Source of the DNA: Pirellulales bacterium
GTDB lineage: Bacteria; Planctomycetota; Planctomycetia; Pirellulales; Thermoguttaceae
Direction of reading: 5' to 3'
NCBI GenBank assembly: GCA_016931075.1
Contig: JAFGFF010000234.1
Location: 1 to 33,893 of the forward strand
DNA length: 33,893 nt
This document shows, piece by piece, positions 1-8,460 of the stretch. Below the pieces are notes generated by a model. The model had not been told where the DNA came from, searched no databases, and worked only from the letters and a program-made list of their open reading frames with translations. A program made the translations under genes and the position numbers. Each line of letters begins with the position of its first letter. Position 1 is the stretch's first letter.

Positions 1-883
1 AAGCAGCCCTGATGATTTCGATTCTCGCCGTGCCGGTGAGTTGGCCGGGCAAGTAGTCGGCCGTGAGACTGGCCAGGTCGACGCCGTTGAACTCGGCCGG
101 CCCAACGGTTCCCTCCCAACCGCCCGGCGCGCGTTTCGCCCCGAGCCTTCCGCGCAACGTCGCTTGGGAGCCCGCGCACCGCAACGGCTCGATGACCTCG
201 GCCACCAGCGAGCAGGGCAGCGCCGTGTTGCCTGTGCGCAATTCAAACCACTCGCTCGGTGGCTGTATCTGCCGGTCGCGTCCGAGGATGATCTGGACCG
301 GCTCGGCGGCTCGCGGATCGGCCGGCCGAAGCGACAGCGACGCTCGGGCGCCCGAGTCGAACGCGCACAGCATTCCCTTGACCTGGGCAAACGGCAACGA
401 GACGTTCTTGCCCTTGTCCTGGACGACAAGCTCCTCGGCCACGAGGTGGACGTCCACGTCGGCGTTGCCAAGTTGCACGGCGAGCGCCCGGCGGACAAGT
501 TGCCCTAACTGTTTCAGCCGTGAAGCCTCGACGTCGACTCCCGACGCCGAGAGAAACAGGATCTGCTTGGTGAGTCCCTCGGACGAGGTCGCCGTTCGCC
601 AAGAGGTTTGCAGCTTCCGGCACCGCAGAACAACCTGATCGGTCTCCGGATCGACCAGATCGAGGCCGTGGTAGCGGTTCACGCCGGGACGCGGGTGCTC
701 AACCCCGTCCAAGGAGACATCCAGTCCTAGCAATCGGCTGAGGGCCCGGGCTTCGGAGCGGGCGTGCATCGGCAGACGCCAGCCCACCGACCACGCCAGG
801 ATGCCCAGCGTCGGCAGGACGCACAGTCCCACGAACGCCACGATCCCGACGTATCGCTTGGCTCGATCGCTCCGCGGAAACAT
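1..883 (-). CDS. Membrane-anchored protein of unknown function (3' end outside window)
   Basis: Translating the minus strand from an ATG at 883 gives an uninterrupted frame of 294 codons that runs off the left edge, so the C-terminus is missing. The start is supported by a GGAGA Shine-Dalgarno-like stretch 6-10 nt upstream. The N-terminus is basic (MFPRSDRAKRY) and followed by one hydrophobic segment at about residues 12-33, ending before a WSVGWRLP stretch; this suggests a signal anchor with the rest outside the cytoplasm. The remainder is soluble-looking, with paired 'DVDVHLVAEELVVQDKG' and 'GMLCAFDSGARASLSL' beta-rich segments. Single-anchor, beta-rich proteins such as the AsmA/DUF3971 class look broadly similar, but no diagnostic motif is visible, so no function is assigned. 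The plus-strand ORFs over this region are antisense shadows. Confidence 0.7.
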   Translation of the reverse strand, partial: MFPRSDRAKRYVGIVAFVGLCVLPTLGILAWSVGWRLPMHARSEARALSRLLGLDVSLDGVEHPRPGVNRYHGLDLVDPETDQVVLRCRKLQTSWRTATSSEGLTKQILFLSASGVDVEASRLKQLGQLVRRALAVQLGNADVDVHLVAEELVVQDKGKNVSLPFAQVKGMLCAFDSGARASLSLRPADPRAAEPVQIILGRDRQIQPPSEWFELRTGNTALPCSLVAEVIEPLRCAGSQATLRGRLGAKRAPGGWEGTVGPAEFNGVDLASLTADYLPGQLTGTARIEIIRAA

Positions 884-904
884 CCTTGTCTCCTAGGTTA
901 CCGT

Positions 905-1056
905 CTTTGTTCTGTAGGGAACGCTCTCTGTGGCGTTCCGCGGTCCGCGAAATGAATCCTACTTGCAGTTCACGGAACGCCTTTGTTCTGTAGGGAACGC
1001 CCTCGGTGGCGTTCCGCGGTCCGCGAAATGAATCCTACTTGCAGTTCACGGAACGC
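905..1056. repeat. Two tandem copies of a 76-bp unit
   Basis: Positions 905-980 and 981-1056 are the same 76-bp sequence in direct tandem, differing at only two bases inside the hairpin part. Each unit carries a GTAG followed by a GGAACGCC/GGCGTTCC hairpin and then a spacer with CGCGAAATGAATCC. The unit lies between the start of the gene at 883 (read leftward) and the end of aroC. Confidence 0.9.
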
Positions 1057-1076
1057 CACAGAGGGCGTTCCCTACA
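913..1076. repeat. REP/BIME-like element, family 1 (GTAG + GGAACGCC hairpin)
   Basis: Three copies of a 27-bp motif occur at 913-939, 989-1015 and, inverted, 1050-1076. Each begins TGTAG and continues with a perfect 8-bp stem (GGAACGCC / GGCGTTCC); the inverted copy has the loop CTCTGT on its own strand and the other two differ by one base each. Direct and inverted copies face each other, so the block can also form a larger cruciform. The same 27-bp arms recur perfectly at 12422-12508. A GTAG foot directly before a hairpin is the hallmark of REP elements recognised by RAYT transposases; assignment to that class is inference. Confidence 0.8.
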
Positions 1077-1122
1077 GTGACGGTGATGACCTCATTTCGG
1101 TAAGTTGCTCTTTTACAGATCC

Positions 1123-2262
1123 TTAGTGTCTTGACGCCGTCTCGCAAAACAGCTTCCACCGGGCCTGGATCTCTCCAAGACTGTCGTTGCCGAACTTCTC
1201 GGTGACGGCCCGGGCCATCTCGAACGCGACCACGTTCTCGAGGACCACGCTGGCCGCGGGCACGGCGCAGACGTCGCTCCGCTCGTAGGAGGCCGTTTCC
1301 GGTTGTTTTGTTTTCAGATTGACCGACTCCAACGGCCGGGCCAACGTCGCGATCGGTTTCTTCGCCGCGCGGAGGACGATCGGCTGGCTGTTGGACATGC
1401 CCGCCTCGAGGCCGCCCGCGTGGTTGGTCGGCCGCGTGAAGCCGAGCGTCGGCGAGTCCTGCCGGGTTGGGTCGAAGTGGATCGGGTCGTGAACCTGGGA
1501 GCCGCGCAGCCGGGCCGACTCGAATCCCAACCCAATCTCGACTCCCTTGATCGCCTGAACGGCCATCACCGCCTGGGCCAGCCGGCCGTCGAGCTTCTGG
1601 TCCCACTGGGCATGGGTGCCCAGGCCGAACGGGACGCCCTCGACTCGGACCTCGATCACGCCGCCGAGCGTATCCCCGTCTTCCCGGCACGTGTCGATCA
1701 GCCGTTTGACCTGGTCGTCCTTCGACGGGTCGAGGGAGTAGATTTCACTCGCATCGCGCAAGGCCCGGTGTTCGTCGAGCGTGCCCGGCTTCGGCTGGAT
1801 CGCGATTGGGCCCAACTCGACCACGTAGCCCAGCGCGGTCATGCCCAGGGGCTCGAAGATCTGCCGCGCCAGTGCCCCGGCGGCCACTCGGGCTGCCGTC
1901 TCCCGCGCGCTGGCCCGTTCGAGGATGTCGCGGATCGACCCCAGGTACTTTTTTGAGCCGCTCAGATCACCGTGTCCCGGTCGAGGACGGTCGAGATCTT
2001 CCATCTGCTCGATCTTGTAGTCGCGGTTGGGGATCAGCAGGGCAATCGGGCTGCCGATCGAAACGCCGTGACGAATGCCGGTGAGGACTTCGGCGTGGTC
2101 GGCCTCGATGGCCTGACGTCCCCCCCGACCATACCCCCCCTGGCGACGTCGCAACTCGGCGTCGATTCGTTCGGAGTCGATTGGAACTCCGGCGGGGAAC
2201 CCATCAACCAGGGCCACCAGCCCTCGTCCGTGCGATTCGCCGGCCGTTGTGTAACGTAACAT
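1123..2262 (-). CDS. aroC: Chorismate synthase
   Basis: Catalyses the last step of the shikimate pathway in the cytoplasm, 5-enolpyruvylshikimate-3-phosphate to chorismate, with reduced FMN as cofactor. The 379-residue product matches the usual family length. It opens MLRYTTAGESHGRGL, the N-terminal chorismate synthase signature, and contains PIALLIPNRDY, RPRPGHGDLSG and ERASARETAARVA blocks typical of the family, then the late GVEIG(L)GF and TNHAGGLEAGMSNSQPI motifs. The frame stays open further upstream (to 2346), but those extra 28 residues are not family-like, so the ATG at 2262 is chosen although its Shine-Dalgarno is weak. It stands alone, without other aro genes nearby. Identification is from motif recognition and is secure. 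Confidence 0.97.
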   Translation of the reverse strand: MLRYTTAGESHGRGLVALVDGFPAGVPIDSERIDAELRRRQGGYGRGGRQAIEADHAEVLTGIRHGVSIGSPIALLIPNRDYKIEQMEDLDRPRPGHGDLSGSKKYLGSIRDILERASARETAARVAAGALARQIFEPLGMTALGYVVELGPIAIQPKPGTLDEHRALRDASEIYSLDPSKDDQVKRLIDTCREDGDTLGGVIEVRVEGVPFGLGTHAQWDQKLDGRLAQAVMAVQAIKGVEIGLGFESARLRGSQVHDPIHFDPTRQDSPTLGFTRPTNHAGGLEAGMSNSQPIVLRAAKKPIATLARPLESVNLKTKQPETASYERSDVCAVPAASVVLENVVAFEMARAVTEKFGNDSLGEIQARWKLFCETASRH

Positions 2263-2429
2263 ATTGCGGTTTCTCAGGATGCAGGCATTCTCTAGCCCCG
2301 TCTGGCGCATACCCCCAGCGCCGAACCGCCCGAATTGTACCCTCACCGGCAGGATGGTGACAGGTCGGTTTTACAGGAGTGACTACCCCCTTGGGCCGTA
2401 TGATATTCCACTACGGGAGAGCGCGACCC

Positions 2430-2458
2430 TTGTCAGACCGGCCCCTACCGGGGACAAT
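2430..2458 (+). promoter_or_regulatory. Candidate sigma-70-type promoter for the methyltransferase gene
   Basis: TTGTCA (2430-2435) and GACAAT (2453-2458) are separated by exactly 17 bp, about 95 bp upstream of the methyltransferase ATG. The spacer contains a CCGG...CCGG palindrome. The boxes depart from consensus, so this is a candidate only. Confidence 0.3.
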
Positions 2459-2552
2459 GGGGGTTTGCCCTGCATGGCCTCTTCTGACCTCGCCACGGTC
2501 GTGTCGCCCGCTTTGGGCAGCGCGCCCGCCTCTCTAGCCAATAGAAACCCTC

Positions 2553-3188
2553 ATGACGATTTCCGAGACGATCAAATCACAAGAATTCCGCGACTGGGAC
2601 CGGATCTACCGGGAAGGGAGACCGCCCTGGGAGACGGGCAAACCGTCGGCCGAGCTGGAACGCATTTTGAGGGAAGTGGACATCCCCCGAGGAACAGCCC
2701 TGGAGTTGGGCTGTGGGACGGGGGCCAATGCGGTGTTGCTGTCCAACCAGGGGTTCGACGTCACGGCGATCGACTCCTCGCCGACCGCCCTGGAACGTGC
2801 CCGGCACCGGTGCCGCCTCGAGGACGGCCAAGTCCATTTCGTCTTGGCCGACATGTACAAGTTCGCTAAGACGGCCGAGTCGTACGACCTGGTCTTTGAC
2901 CGGGGGGTCTACCATTTCGCCCGCCGGGAGAATCTGTCTGGTTTTCTCGACATTCTCTGGCGGACGACCCGACCGGGATCGTACTACCTGACCCTGGCGG
3001 GCAACGCCAACGAGACGACCGAAGAAGGCCCTCCTCGGGTCAGCGAGCAGGAGATCCACCTGGAACTGGGCCGGCTGCTCGACCTGGTGGAGCTTCGTCC
3101 CTTCCGTTTCGCCCGGGTCAACCGTGACGAAGGTTACCTCGCCTGGTCCTGCCTGATGCGCCGGCCAGAGCCGATGACCAAGCCCTAG
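2553..3188 (+). CDS. Class I SAM-dependent methyltransferase
   Basis: The 211-residue protein has the Rossmann-type methyltransferase core. Motif I is ALELGCGTGAN at about residues 48-58, binding S-adenosylmethionine; it is followed by the acidic end of beta-2 (VTAIDSSPTALERAR) and a motif near FVLADMYKF. The N-terminal 'DWDRIYREGRPPWETG' stretch is shared with TehB-like and thiopurine-methyltransferase-like members, where it forms a lid over the active site. The substrate cannot be deduced from sequence. It is a cytoplasmic protein with no signal peptide. No clear Shine-Dalgarno precedes the ATG. It converges on the double-receiver gene with only 4 bp between stop codons, so no terminator fits between them. 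Confidence 0.88.
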   Translation: MTISETIKSQEFRDWDRIYREGRPPWETGKPSAELERILREVDIPRGTALELGCGTGANAVLLSNQGFDVTAIDSSPTALERARHRCRLEDGQVHFVLADMYKFAKTAESYDLVFDRGVYHFARRENLSGFLDILWRTTRPGSYYLTLAGNANETTEEGPPRVSEQEIHLELGRLLDLVELRPFRFARVNRDEGYLAWSCLMRRPEPMTKP

Positions 3189-3192
3189 GCGT

Positions 3193-4092
3193 TCACTTCG
3201 GCGAGTTGGTCGGGGATTTCGAGTTGGCGGTCTGGGCGGGGAGAACGCCCAACTGGCGCATGGCGCCCAGGAGCTGGTTCACCTGGATCGGTTTGGTGAT
3301 GTAGCTTTCACATCCTTCCTTGAACGACTGGATGCAGTGCTTCGAGTCGTTCAGCGCCGTGGTCATGATGACCGGCACTCCATCAGAGCCGTGGATCCCG
3401 TGTTCGGCTTCGATTTGGCGAATCTCTTCGAGGGCTTGGTGGCCCGATTTGCCGGGCATCATGATGTCGAGGCAAATCAGGTCGTAGGGTCGGTTGTCGT
3501 CCAGGGCCAGACGAACCGCGTCGACAGCCTCCTGACCGTCGTAAGCCATGTCACATTCGCCGTACGGCTTGAGCATCGCCCGGAGCAGCTCTCGGCACGC
3601 CCGATCGTCGTCCACGAGCAGGAAGTGGCCGGGGCCCGCCGGCTGGTCGTCTGGCAGTTCGTTCCACCCAAACCTAGGCACGGCATTTCCGAGAGGAGAC
3701 AACTTGCCGAGCAGCATTTTAACCTGTTCGAGGAGTTGTTGACTGTTGATCGGTTTGGTGACGTAGCTTTCGCAGCCTTCATGAAACGCGCGGATACAGT
3801 GTTTCGAATCGGACAGGGCGGTTGTCATGACAACCTTCACTCCGCTAGAACCGTAGATCCCCCGTTCGTACTCGATTTTTCGCATCTCATCGAGAGCCTG
3901 GTGCCCGTCGACATGGGGCATCATGATGTCGAGACAAATGAGGTCATAGGGCTCACCGGCGTCCAGCGCCTCGCGAAACTGCTCGACGGCTTCGGCCCCG
4001 TCGGCTGCCTCTTCACAATGGGCAAGTTCACCGAGGATGTCTTCAAGCAGCGCCCTGCAGGCCGAGTCATCGTCGACGATCAAAAACTTCAT
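3193..4092 (-). CDS. Double-receiver response regulator without output domain
   Basis: The 299-residue product consists of two CheY-like receiver domains (about residues 1-128 and 154-285) joined by a short linker. Domain 1 shows D7-D9, phospho-acceptor D55 in LICLDIMMP and K113 in YVTKPI. Domain 2 shows D161-D163, D209 in the same LICLDIMMP motif and K267 in YITKPI. Both sets are complete, so both domains should be phosphorylatable. The halves are close duplicates, sharing YDLICLDIMMP, DSKHCI and GCESY(V/I)TKPI. No DNA-binding or enzymatic output domain follows, so it probably acts as a phosphate relay/sink or by protein interaction. The ATG at 4092 is preceded by a strong GGAGG. It lies 89 bp downstream of the hybrid kinase on the same strand, a probable operon partner. 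Confidence 0.93.
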   Translation of the reverse strand: MKFLIVDDDSACRALLEDILGELAHCEEAADGAEAVEQFREALDAGEPYDLICLDIMMPHVDGHQALDEMRKIEYERGIYGSSGVKVVMTTALSDSKHCIRAFHEGCESYVTKPINSQQLLEQVKMLLGKLSPLGNAVPRFGWNELPDDQPAGPGHFLLVDDDRACRELLRAMLKPYGECDMAYDGQEAVDAVRLALDDNRPYDLICLDIMMPGKSGHQALEEIRQIEAEHGIHGSDGVPVIMTTALNDSKHCIQSFKEGCESYITKPIQVNQLLGAMRQLGVLPAQTANSKSPTNSPK

Positions 4093-4181
4093 TGGACTAT
4101 CCTCCGGACTACGAGTCCTGCCTGCGGCATTTGATTTGTCGGCTTTCGGGCAGTCCCGAAGACCATGTGTTGGCTGGGTTC

Positions 4182-6233
4182 TCAATCACTCGTGTGCGAG
4201 GTCGCGGCGGCCTGGTTGGCCAACGCGTTTCGGATATGGCTCACGGCCGAGGCTGCCCGGGCAAGGTCGCCCCGTCGAGCGGCCAGTTGAATCCGCATGG
4301 CCTGGTCGGCCACGGTCGTCTTGCCCGACTGCCGGGCCAGGTTCTTCATCGCCTGCGCCTCGCTCTCCAGACTGGCGTAATCCCCTTCGTCCATCGCCCG
4401 GATGAGTCGTTCCAGGCGTTTTTCCCAATCGGGTGGCAAGTCCACGTTGTCCGACGTATCGGTCTCTTCCTTTTCCGTGGCCTCGGCCAGACCGGGCACC
4501 CATACCTGCATTAACGAAAGCAGTTCTTCGGCGTTGAACGGTTTGGCAAGGTAATGATCGGCTCCGGCGGCAAGGCATGTTTCGCGGTCGCCTGGCAGGG
4601 CTTTGGCCGTCAGGGCAATAACCGGCATGTGTCGCTCGGTCTCTTGTTGACGCAGGAGTCGAATGGCCTCGAGCCCGTTGAGTTCGGGCATGTCGATGTC
4701 CATGAAGACGAGGTCGTATTCTTGTTGTTGTATGGCGTCCAGGGCCTCGCGACCGTTGCCGACCAGGTCGACAACACATCCGGCCCGGCTCAGAAGGACC
4801 TCCAGCAAGGCACGGCTGAGAGGGTCGTCCTCGGCCACCAGAATCTGAGGACGATGCGGTTTGGACGGGTCGGGCACGTCCTCGTGCTGCATCGCGACGA
4901 CCGGTGTAAGCTTCGTTTGACGCGAGGTCGACACTGCTCCGGAATTGGAAGTCTGCACGGCTGGGCGACGGAAGAGGGCCGTGAACCAGAACGTGCTCCC
5001 CTTGTCCGGTTCGCTTCGCACCCCGATTTGGCCGCCCATCAAGCTGGCCAGCTCCTTGCAGATGGCCAGCCCGACCCCGACGCCCTCGAAACACCGTGTC
5101 GACGAACCGTCGGCCTGGGAGAATCCTTCGAAGATGGCTTCATGCCGATTGAGCGGGATGCCCACGCCCGTATCGGTCACCACCATCCGAAGCATCACGG
5201 TGCTTGTCGTTTCGTCGTCAAGCGTCACGCGGACGTGAATGGAGCCCTCCTGGGTATATTTCACCGCGTTCTCGACCAGATTGGAGAGGATTTGCCGAAG
5301 ACGAATTCGATCTCCTTGCAGCCAGATCGGGACGGACTCCTCGATGTGGCACCGGATCGTCAGGCCCTTTTGATACGCCGTTGGAAGGATTTCTTCGAGG
5401 GTTTGATGGATCAATTCGTCGACGTTGAACACCGAAGGCTGCAACTTCACCTCGCCGGTGGCCAGTTTGGAGAAGTCGAGGACGTGTGTGATGACCTTCA
5501 AGAGGGATATGCCGGCTTGACGGACGTAATCGAGTTTTTCTCTCTGCCCGGCGGTGAGCGGCTCGTTCATCAACAAGTTGGAGAACCCGAGAATGGCATT
5601 CATCGGCGTGCGTATTTCGTGACTGACGTTGGCCACGAACTCGTTTTTGACCCTGGCGGCGTCGATCGCCTCCTCCCGGGCACGGTCCAACGCACGGCGC
5701 GTTGTCTTCAATTCATTGACGATCTCGGCAAGCTGACTCTTAACGCGATAGCGATAGACCAGAAGAACTACCAGCTCACGGGTCGAAATGACCTCCAACG
5801 GCCAGACCAGCCAATGAATCCGGCCGACCGGCCAAGGCGTCGCCGGAATCTCCGAGATCGTCTCGGAATCACCACCGTCGGCCAGCATCAATACCTCGAG
5901 TTGCGGATCCAACTCCAGAAGCTGTGATATCGTATCGCTGACCTCCGTCGACGAAACCGCTTCGCTGTGGCGAATCATCACCAAGGCGTACGGCTCACTT
6001 CGTCCCGTCGTGCCTCGGGCCGTTTCGATCGCCTGGAAGACTTCGGGCACCCAATCGACACGAACCGGTTCGGCGGTCGTCTCGGCGTCAGGGTTCCCGG
6101 CATCCGATCCGGTTGTTTCGTCCAGGGAGAGGATCGGCGCGCAAGCCAAGCCGCCGAGGACCGCGCGAACCGCTTCGAGCGTGTCCTGGTTTCGATCGAT
6201 CAACAGGATTTGGGCGTTGCTGGTTTCAACCAT
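4182..6233 (-). CDS. Hybrid sensor histidine kinase with pseudo-receiver N-terminus and degenerate Hpt C-terminus
   Basis: The 683-residue protein has: a receiver-like N-terminal domain (about 7-155; ILLIDRN, but no phospho-acceptor Asp at YALVMIR); a coiled segment at 165-195; HisKA with H205 in NVSHEIRTP; HATPase with N322 in LVENAVKYT, G1 DTGVGIP (354-360) and G2 GVGVGLA (384-390); a receiver (463-580) with D469/D470, D512 in FMDIDMPELNG and K564; and a helical C-terminal region (600-675) resembling an Hpt domain whose phospho-acceptor His is Gln627 (EAQAMKN). No transmembrane segment is convincing, so sensing is probably cytoplasmic. The ATG at 6233 is chosen because the receiver-like fold starts there; the frame stays open to 6452, but the extra 73 residues look non-coding, and the Shine-Dalgarno is poor. 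The partner is the double-receiver gene downstream. Confidence 0.92.
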   Translation of the reverse strand: MVETSNAQILLIDRNQDTLEAVRAVLGGLACAPILSLDETTGSDAGNPDAETTAEPVRVDWVPEVFQAIETARGTTGRSEPYALVMIRHSEAVSSTEVSDTISQLLELDPQLEVLMLADGGDSETISEIPATPWPVGRIHWLVWPLEVISTRELVVLLVYRYRVKSQLAEIVNELKTTRRALDRAREEAIDAARVKNEFVANVSHEIRTPMNAILGFSNLLMNEPLTAGQREKLDYVRQAGISLLKVITHVLDFSKLATGEVKLQPSVFNVDELIHQTLEEILPTAYQKGLTIRCHIEESVPIWLQGDRIRLRQILSNLVENAVKYTQEGSIHVRVTLDDETTSTVMLRMVVTDTGVGIPLNRHEAIFEGFSQADGSSTRCFEGVGVGLAICKELASLMGGQIGVRSEPDKGSTFWFTALFRRPAVQTSNSGAVSTSRQTKLTPVVAMQHEDVPDPSKPHRPQILVAEDDPLSRALLEVLLSRAGCVVDLVGNGREALDAIQQQEYDLVFMDIDMPELNGLEAIRLLRQQETERHMPVIALTAKALPGDRETCLAAGADHYLAKPFNAEELLSLMQVWVPGLAEATEKEETDTSDNVDLPPDWEKRLERLIRAMDEGDYASLESEAQAMKNLARQSGKTTVADQAMRIQLAARRGDLARAASAVSHIRNALANQAAATSHTSD

Positions 6234-6744
6234 GCTGGATGGAGTCGTAGTACTGCCCGCCTTCGAGTTGCACAGCGAGCCTGATCGCTTGCGGTCACCA
6301 TCAAACACAGTCCTCGCACCACCGCACGACCGGCGCGGAAGACCACTGCTAAAGAATAGGCCGTGGCCAGGACTTGCGCGCACGGCGGTATCCTGTCCAG
6401 AATCCTTGACCGATACGCCAGCAGAAGGCCGCTCCCGCCTCCTCGCAAGCATGTAGCGATTACAGCCTTCCTACCCTTATTCGAGGTTTTGCCCGGTTGC
6501 CCAACCTTAGGCATCCACGGATTGCTCCCCTGTCGGTTTGGCCAAGGAAACAACCCCCGCCGAGGAAAACGTCCCACCCCATGGCTGGACAGATTGGCTT
6601 TCGCTGGTAAGATGAACGCCGCCGGCCTGGGGGTGAACGTGGACCCCTGAGGTCGGTTCGTCGGGCGAGAGAGGCCATGGCCACGTGGCGGTCGCTCTTC
6701 GCCTAAATGGCGTTTGAAGAACACCACTTCGGGAGTGACCAGCC
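6234..6744. other. Intergenic region between divergent genes
   Basis: About 510 bp separates the divergently transcribed kinase (leftward) and GH5-like gene (rightward), so both promoters should lie here. A small hairpin (AGCGA, 6-nt loop, TCGCT) is near 6269-6284, just upstream of the kinase start. Several short frames overlap, but none has recognisable protein features. No clear promoter or other element was seen. Confidence 0.4.
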
Positions 6745-7818
6745 GTGAAAAAGCACCTTCTACCGCTTCTGGCCGCCGTTCTGGGCGGATGGTTCGTTGT
6801 CGCCGGGACCGCGCGGTCGGCCCTGGCCAAGGACACGAGTCCGACGGCGACCAAGGAATTCGAGATCCGCAACGATCGGGCGTGGCTGGGCGGCCAACAG
6901 GTCGAGCTCTGGGGCCTGCGATGCGGCAACGCCCTGTGCAGCGATGCGGTCACCGAGCGGCACCTCCGCAACCTGGACAACATGGCGGCCCACGGAATCA
7001 ACACGCTGGGCGTCTACATCCAAGGCAGCAACGGCGGCTGGCCCGACGCCGGCGCCGGCCTGAACGGCTTCACCCGCGACGGCCGTCTCAAGCCTCAAGT
7101 CGCCCGGCGACTCGAAACGCTCGTCCGCGAGGCCGACCGACGGGGTATGGTCGTCATGGTCGGCCTGTTCACGCACCGCAAAGACGAGGAGTTCTACGAC
7201 GACGCGGCCATCCGCCGGGCGGTCGAAGAAGCCGGACGGTTCCTGACCGAGCGGAAACTCAAAAACGTGTTCGTCGATATCTGCCACGAATTCAGCCATC
7301 CCTCACGGATGGATAAGGAACTGCTCCGCGAGCCCGGCGGCGCGGAAAAGAAGGCCAAGCTGACCCGCTGGTTCAAGGCGGTGGCCCCGGACATCGAAGT
7401 GGGCGTGTGTCCGGACGCGGGCTCAGGCTCGGCCGACTCCTATCCTGGCATGGAAGTCCGCCTGATTCAGAAGAAGATGCCCATCCCGGCCAAGGGCTTC
7501 GTCGTCAACGTCGAGACCCAACGCCAGGACGTCTATCAAAACGACGGCATCTTCAACGAGTCGGCCCGCGAGTACGTCCTGGAGGACTGCCGCCGCTACC
7601 AAAAGGCGCCCAACGCGGCGATTCTGTTCCACGCGGCTTTCATCCAGGGCATCACCAACCAGAGCGGCTCCGCGCCGCACGCTGAAATGGGCGGCTACGG
7701 CACTGGAAACAGCGACCGGGGCGTCCGCTTCTACTACGAATGGGTCCGCGACCACGTCGGCCGCTGGGAATACCCCCGCCACGTCCCGGTCAAGCCGGAA
7801 GAGAAAAAGGGCGATTGA
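6745..7818 (+). CDS. Secreted GH5-like (TIM-barrel) putative glycoside hydrolase
   Basis: The 357-residue protein starts with GTG at 6745 behind GGGAG (6731-6735). It has a typical Sec signal peptide (residues 1 to about 28, ending ALA-KD). The mature part reads like a clan GH-A barrel: an N-terminal strand-plus-'LGGQQVELWGLR' segment, 'HLRNLDNMAAHGINTLGVYIQ' (first barrel strand and helix) and 'READRRGMVVMVGLF'. E182 in VDICHEFSH and E257 in VVNVETQR sit where the acid/base and nucleophile of this clan would fall. In canonical members the acid/base Glu follows Asn; here it follows His, so activity and family are uncertain. The protein probably acts in the periplasm or outside the cell. The gene stands alone, followed by a repeat-rich spacer. 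Confidence 0.65.
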   Translation: MKKHLLPLLAAVLGGWFVVAGTARSALAKDTSPTATKEFEIRNDRAWLGGQQVELWGLRCGNALCSDAVTERHLRNLDNMAAHGINTLGVYIQGSNGGWPDAGAGLNGFTRDGRLKPQVARRLETLVREADRRGMVVMVGLFTHRKDEEFYDDAAIRRAVEEAGRFLTERKLKNVFVDICHEFSHPSRMDKELLREPGGAEKKAKLTRWFKAVAPDIEVGVCPDAGSGSADSYPGMEVRLIQKKMPIPAKGFVVNVETQRQDVYQNDGIFNESAREYVLEDCRRYQKAPNAAILFHAAFIQGITNQSGSAPHAEMGGYGTGNSDRGVRFYYEWVRDHVGRWEYPRHVPVKPEEKKGD

Positions 7819-7884
7819 TGTTGAAAAGAAATCGCGACCGGGATACGGAAGAGGCTACAGATAAACACGGAAAGGTTAAGTGAA

Positions 7885-7915
7885 TAGTGGCTAGTGGCTA
7901 GTGGTTAGTGGTTAG
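7885..7915. repeat. TAGTGGY heptamer array (reverse orientation)
   Basis: Four consecutive heptamers TAGTGGC, TAGTGGC, TAGTGGT, TAGTGGT plus TAG. This is the reverse complement of the CTAACCA/CTAGCCA units at 8461-8536, so the two arrays face each other across about 545 bp. Confidence 0.85.
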
Positions 7916-8352
7916 AAGCCGGAGGCAACTTGGGGGTTCAAGGAGTTGCTTTGCACAGAACACCCTCTAGGACGTTTCTTGTGGGACTTTTACGTTCTTT
8001 CTTGGCTCTGGGCTTTTAATTGGAACGCTAATCGTCGCTGATCGACACTAATGATTGAGGTGAGTTCAAACTGTAAATGCAACAACCGTTTCTCGGACGA
8101 TTTTCAGCGCCAACACGCTAGAGGCCGCATATCCCCGAGTTTTCCGCGCCGAAGCATGAAAATCGCCATGGTTTGTGTATTGCAATTGGAGTTTGAATTC
8201 ACCAGTTTGAATTCACCGATTGTAGAGAACCAGTTTTGCATGGAAAAGCCTGGAATAGCAGGCTCGGAGATGTGGGGTGGCGTCTCGGCCCGTGAACGGT
8301 TACGTGGTTAGCGGTTAGGCGCCGCGCATAAATAAGTTGATTGTTTTTGATC

Positions 8353-8424
8353 TGTAGGAGGCGACTCCTGTCGCCGAAGGGGGCCTGAATGGCAGACATT
8401 CGGCGACAGGAGTCGCCTCCTACA
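8353..8424. repeat. REP/BIME-like element, family 2 (26-bp perfect inverted repeat)
   Basis: Arms 8353-8378 and 8399-8424 are perfect inverted copies separated by 20 bp. Each arm begins TGTAG and holds its own hairpin (GGCGAC, loop TCCT, GTCGCC) 2 nt after the GTAG. The pair forms a strong cruciform. It is upstream of a DUF1559 gene and lacks a T-run, so a REP/BIME-type repeat fits better than a terminator. Confidence 0.85.
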
Positions 8425-8460
8425 AACACAAAAAAACCTCAAATTATTCTGACGCGAGCC

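Noticed and set aside
4554-5927. 457-residue plus-strand open frame
   Set aside because: Lies antisense to the hybrid kinase, whose motifs are unmistakable; the frame has no domain and arises from GC-rich third positions.
6268-6284. Third copy of the element at 22171 and 25644 (contains GCCTGATCG)
   Set aside because: Only about nine bases match; the GCTTCGCA and GGGAAACG parts are absent.
8353-8424. Rho-independent terminator
   Set aside because: The stem is strong but has no T-run, is far from the upstream stop codon, and each arm has the GTAG-footed inner hairpin of a REP element.
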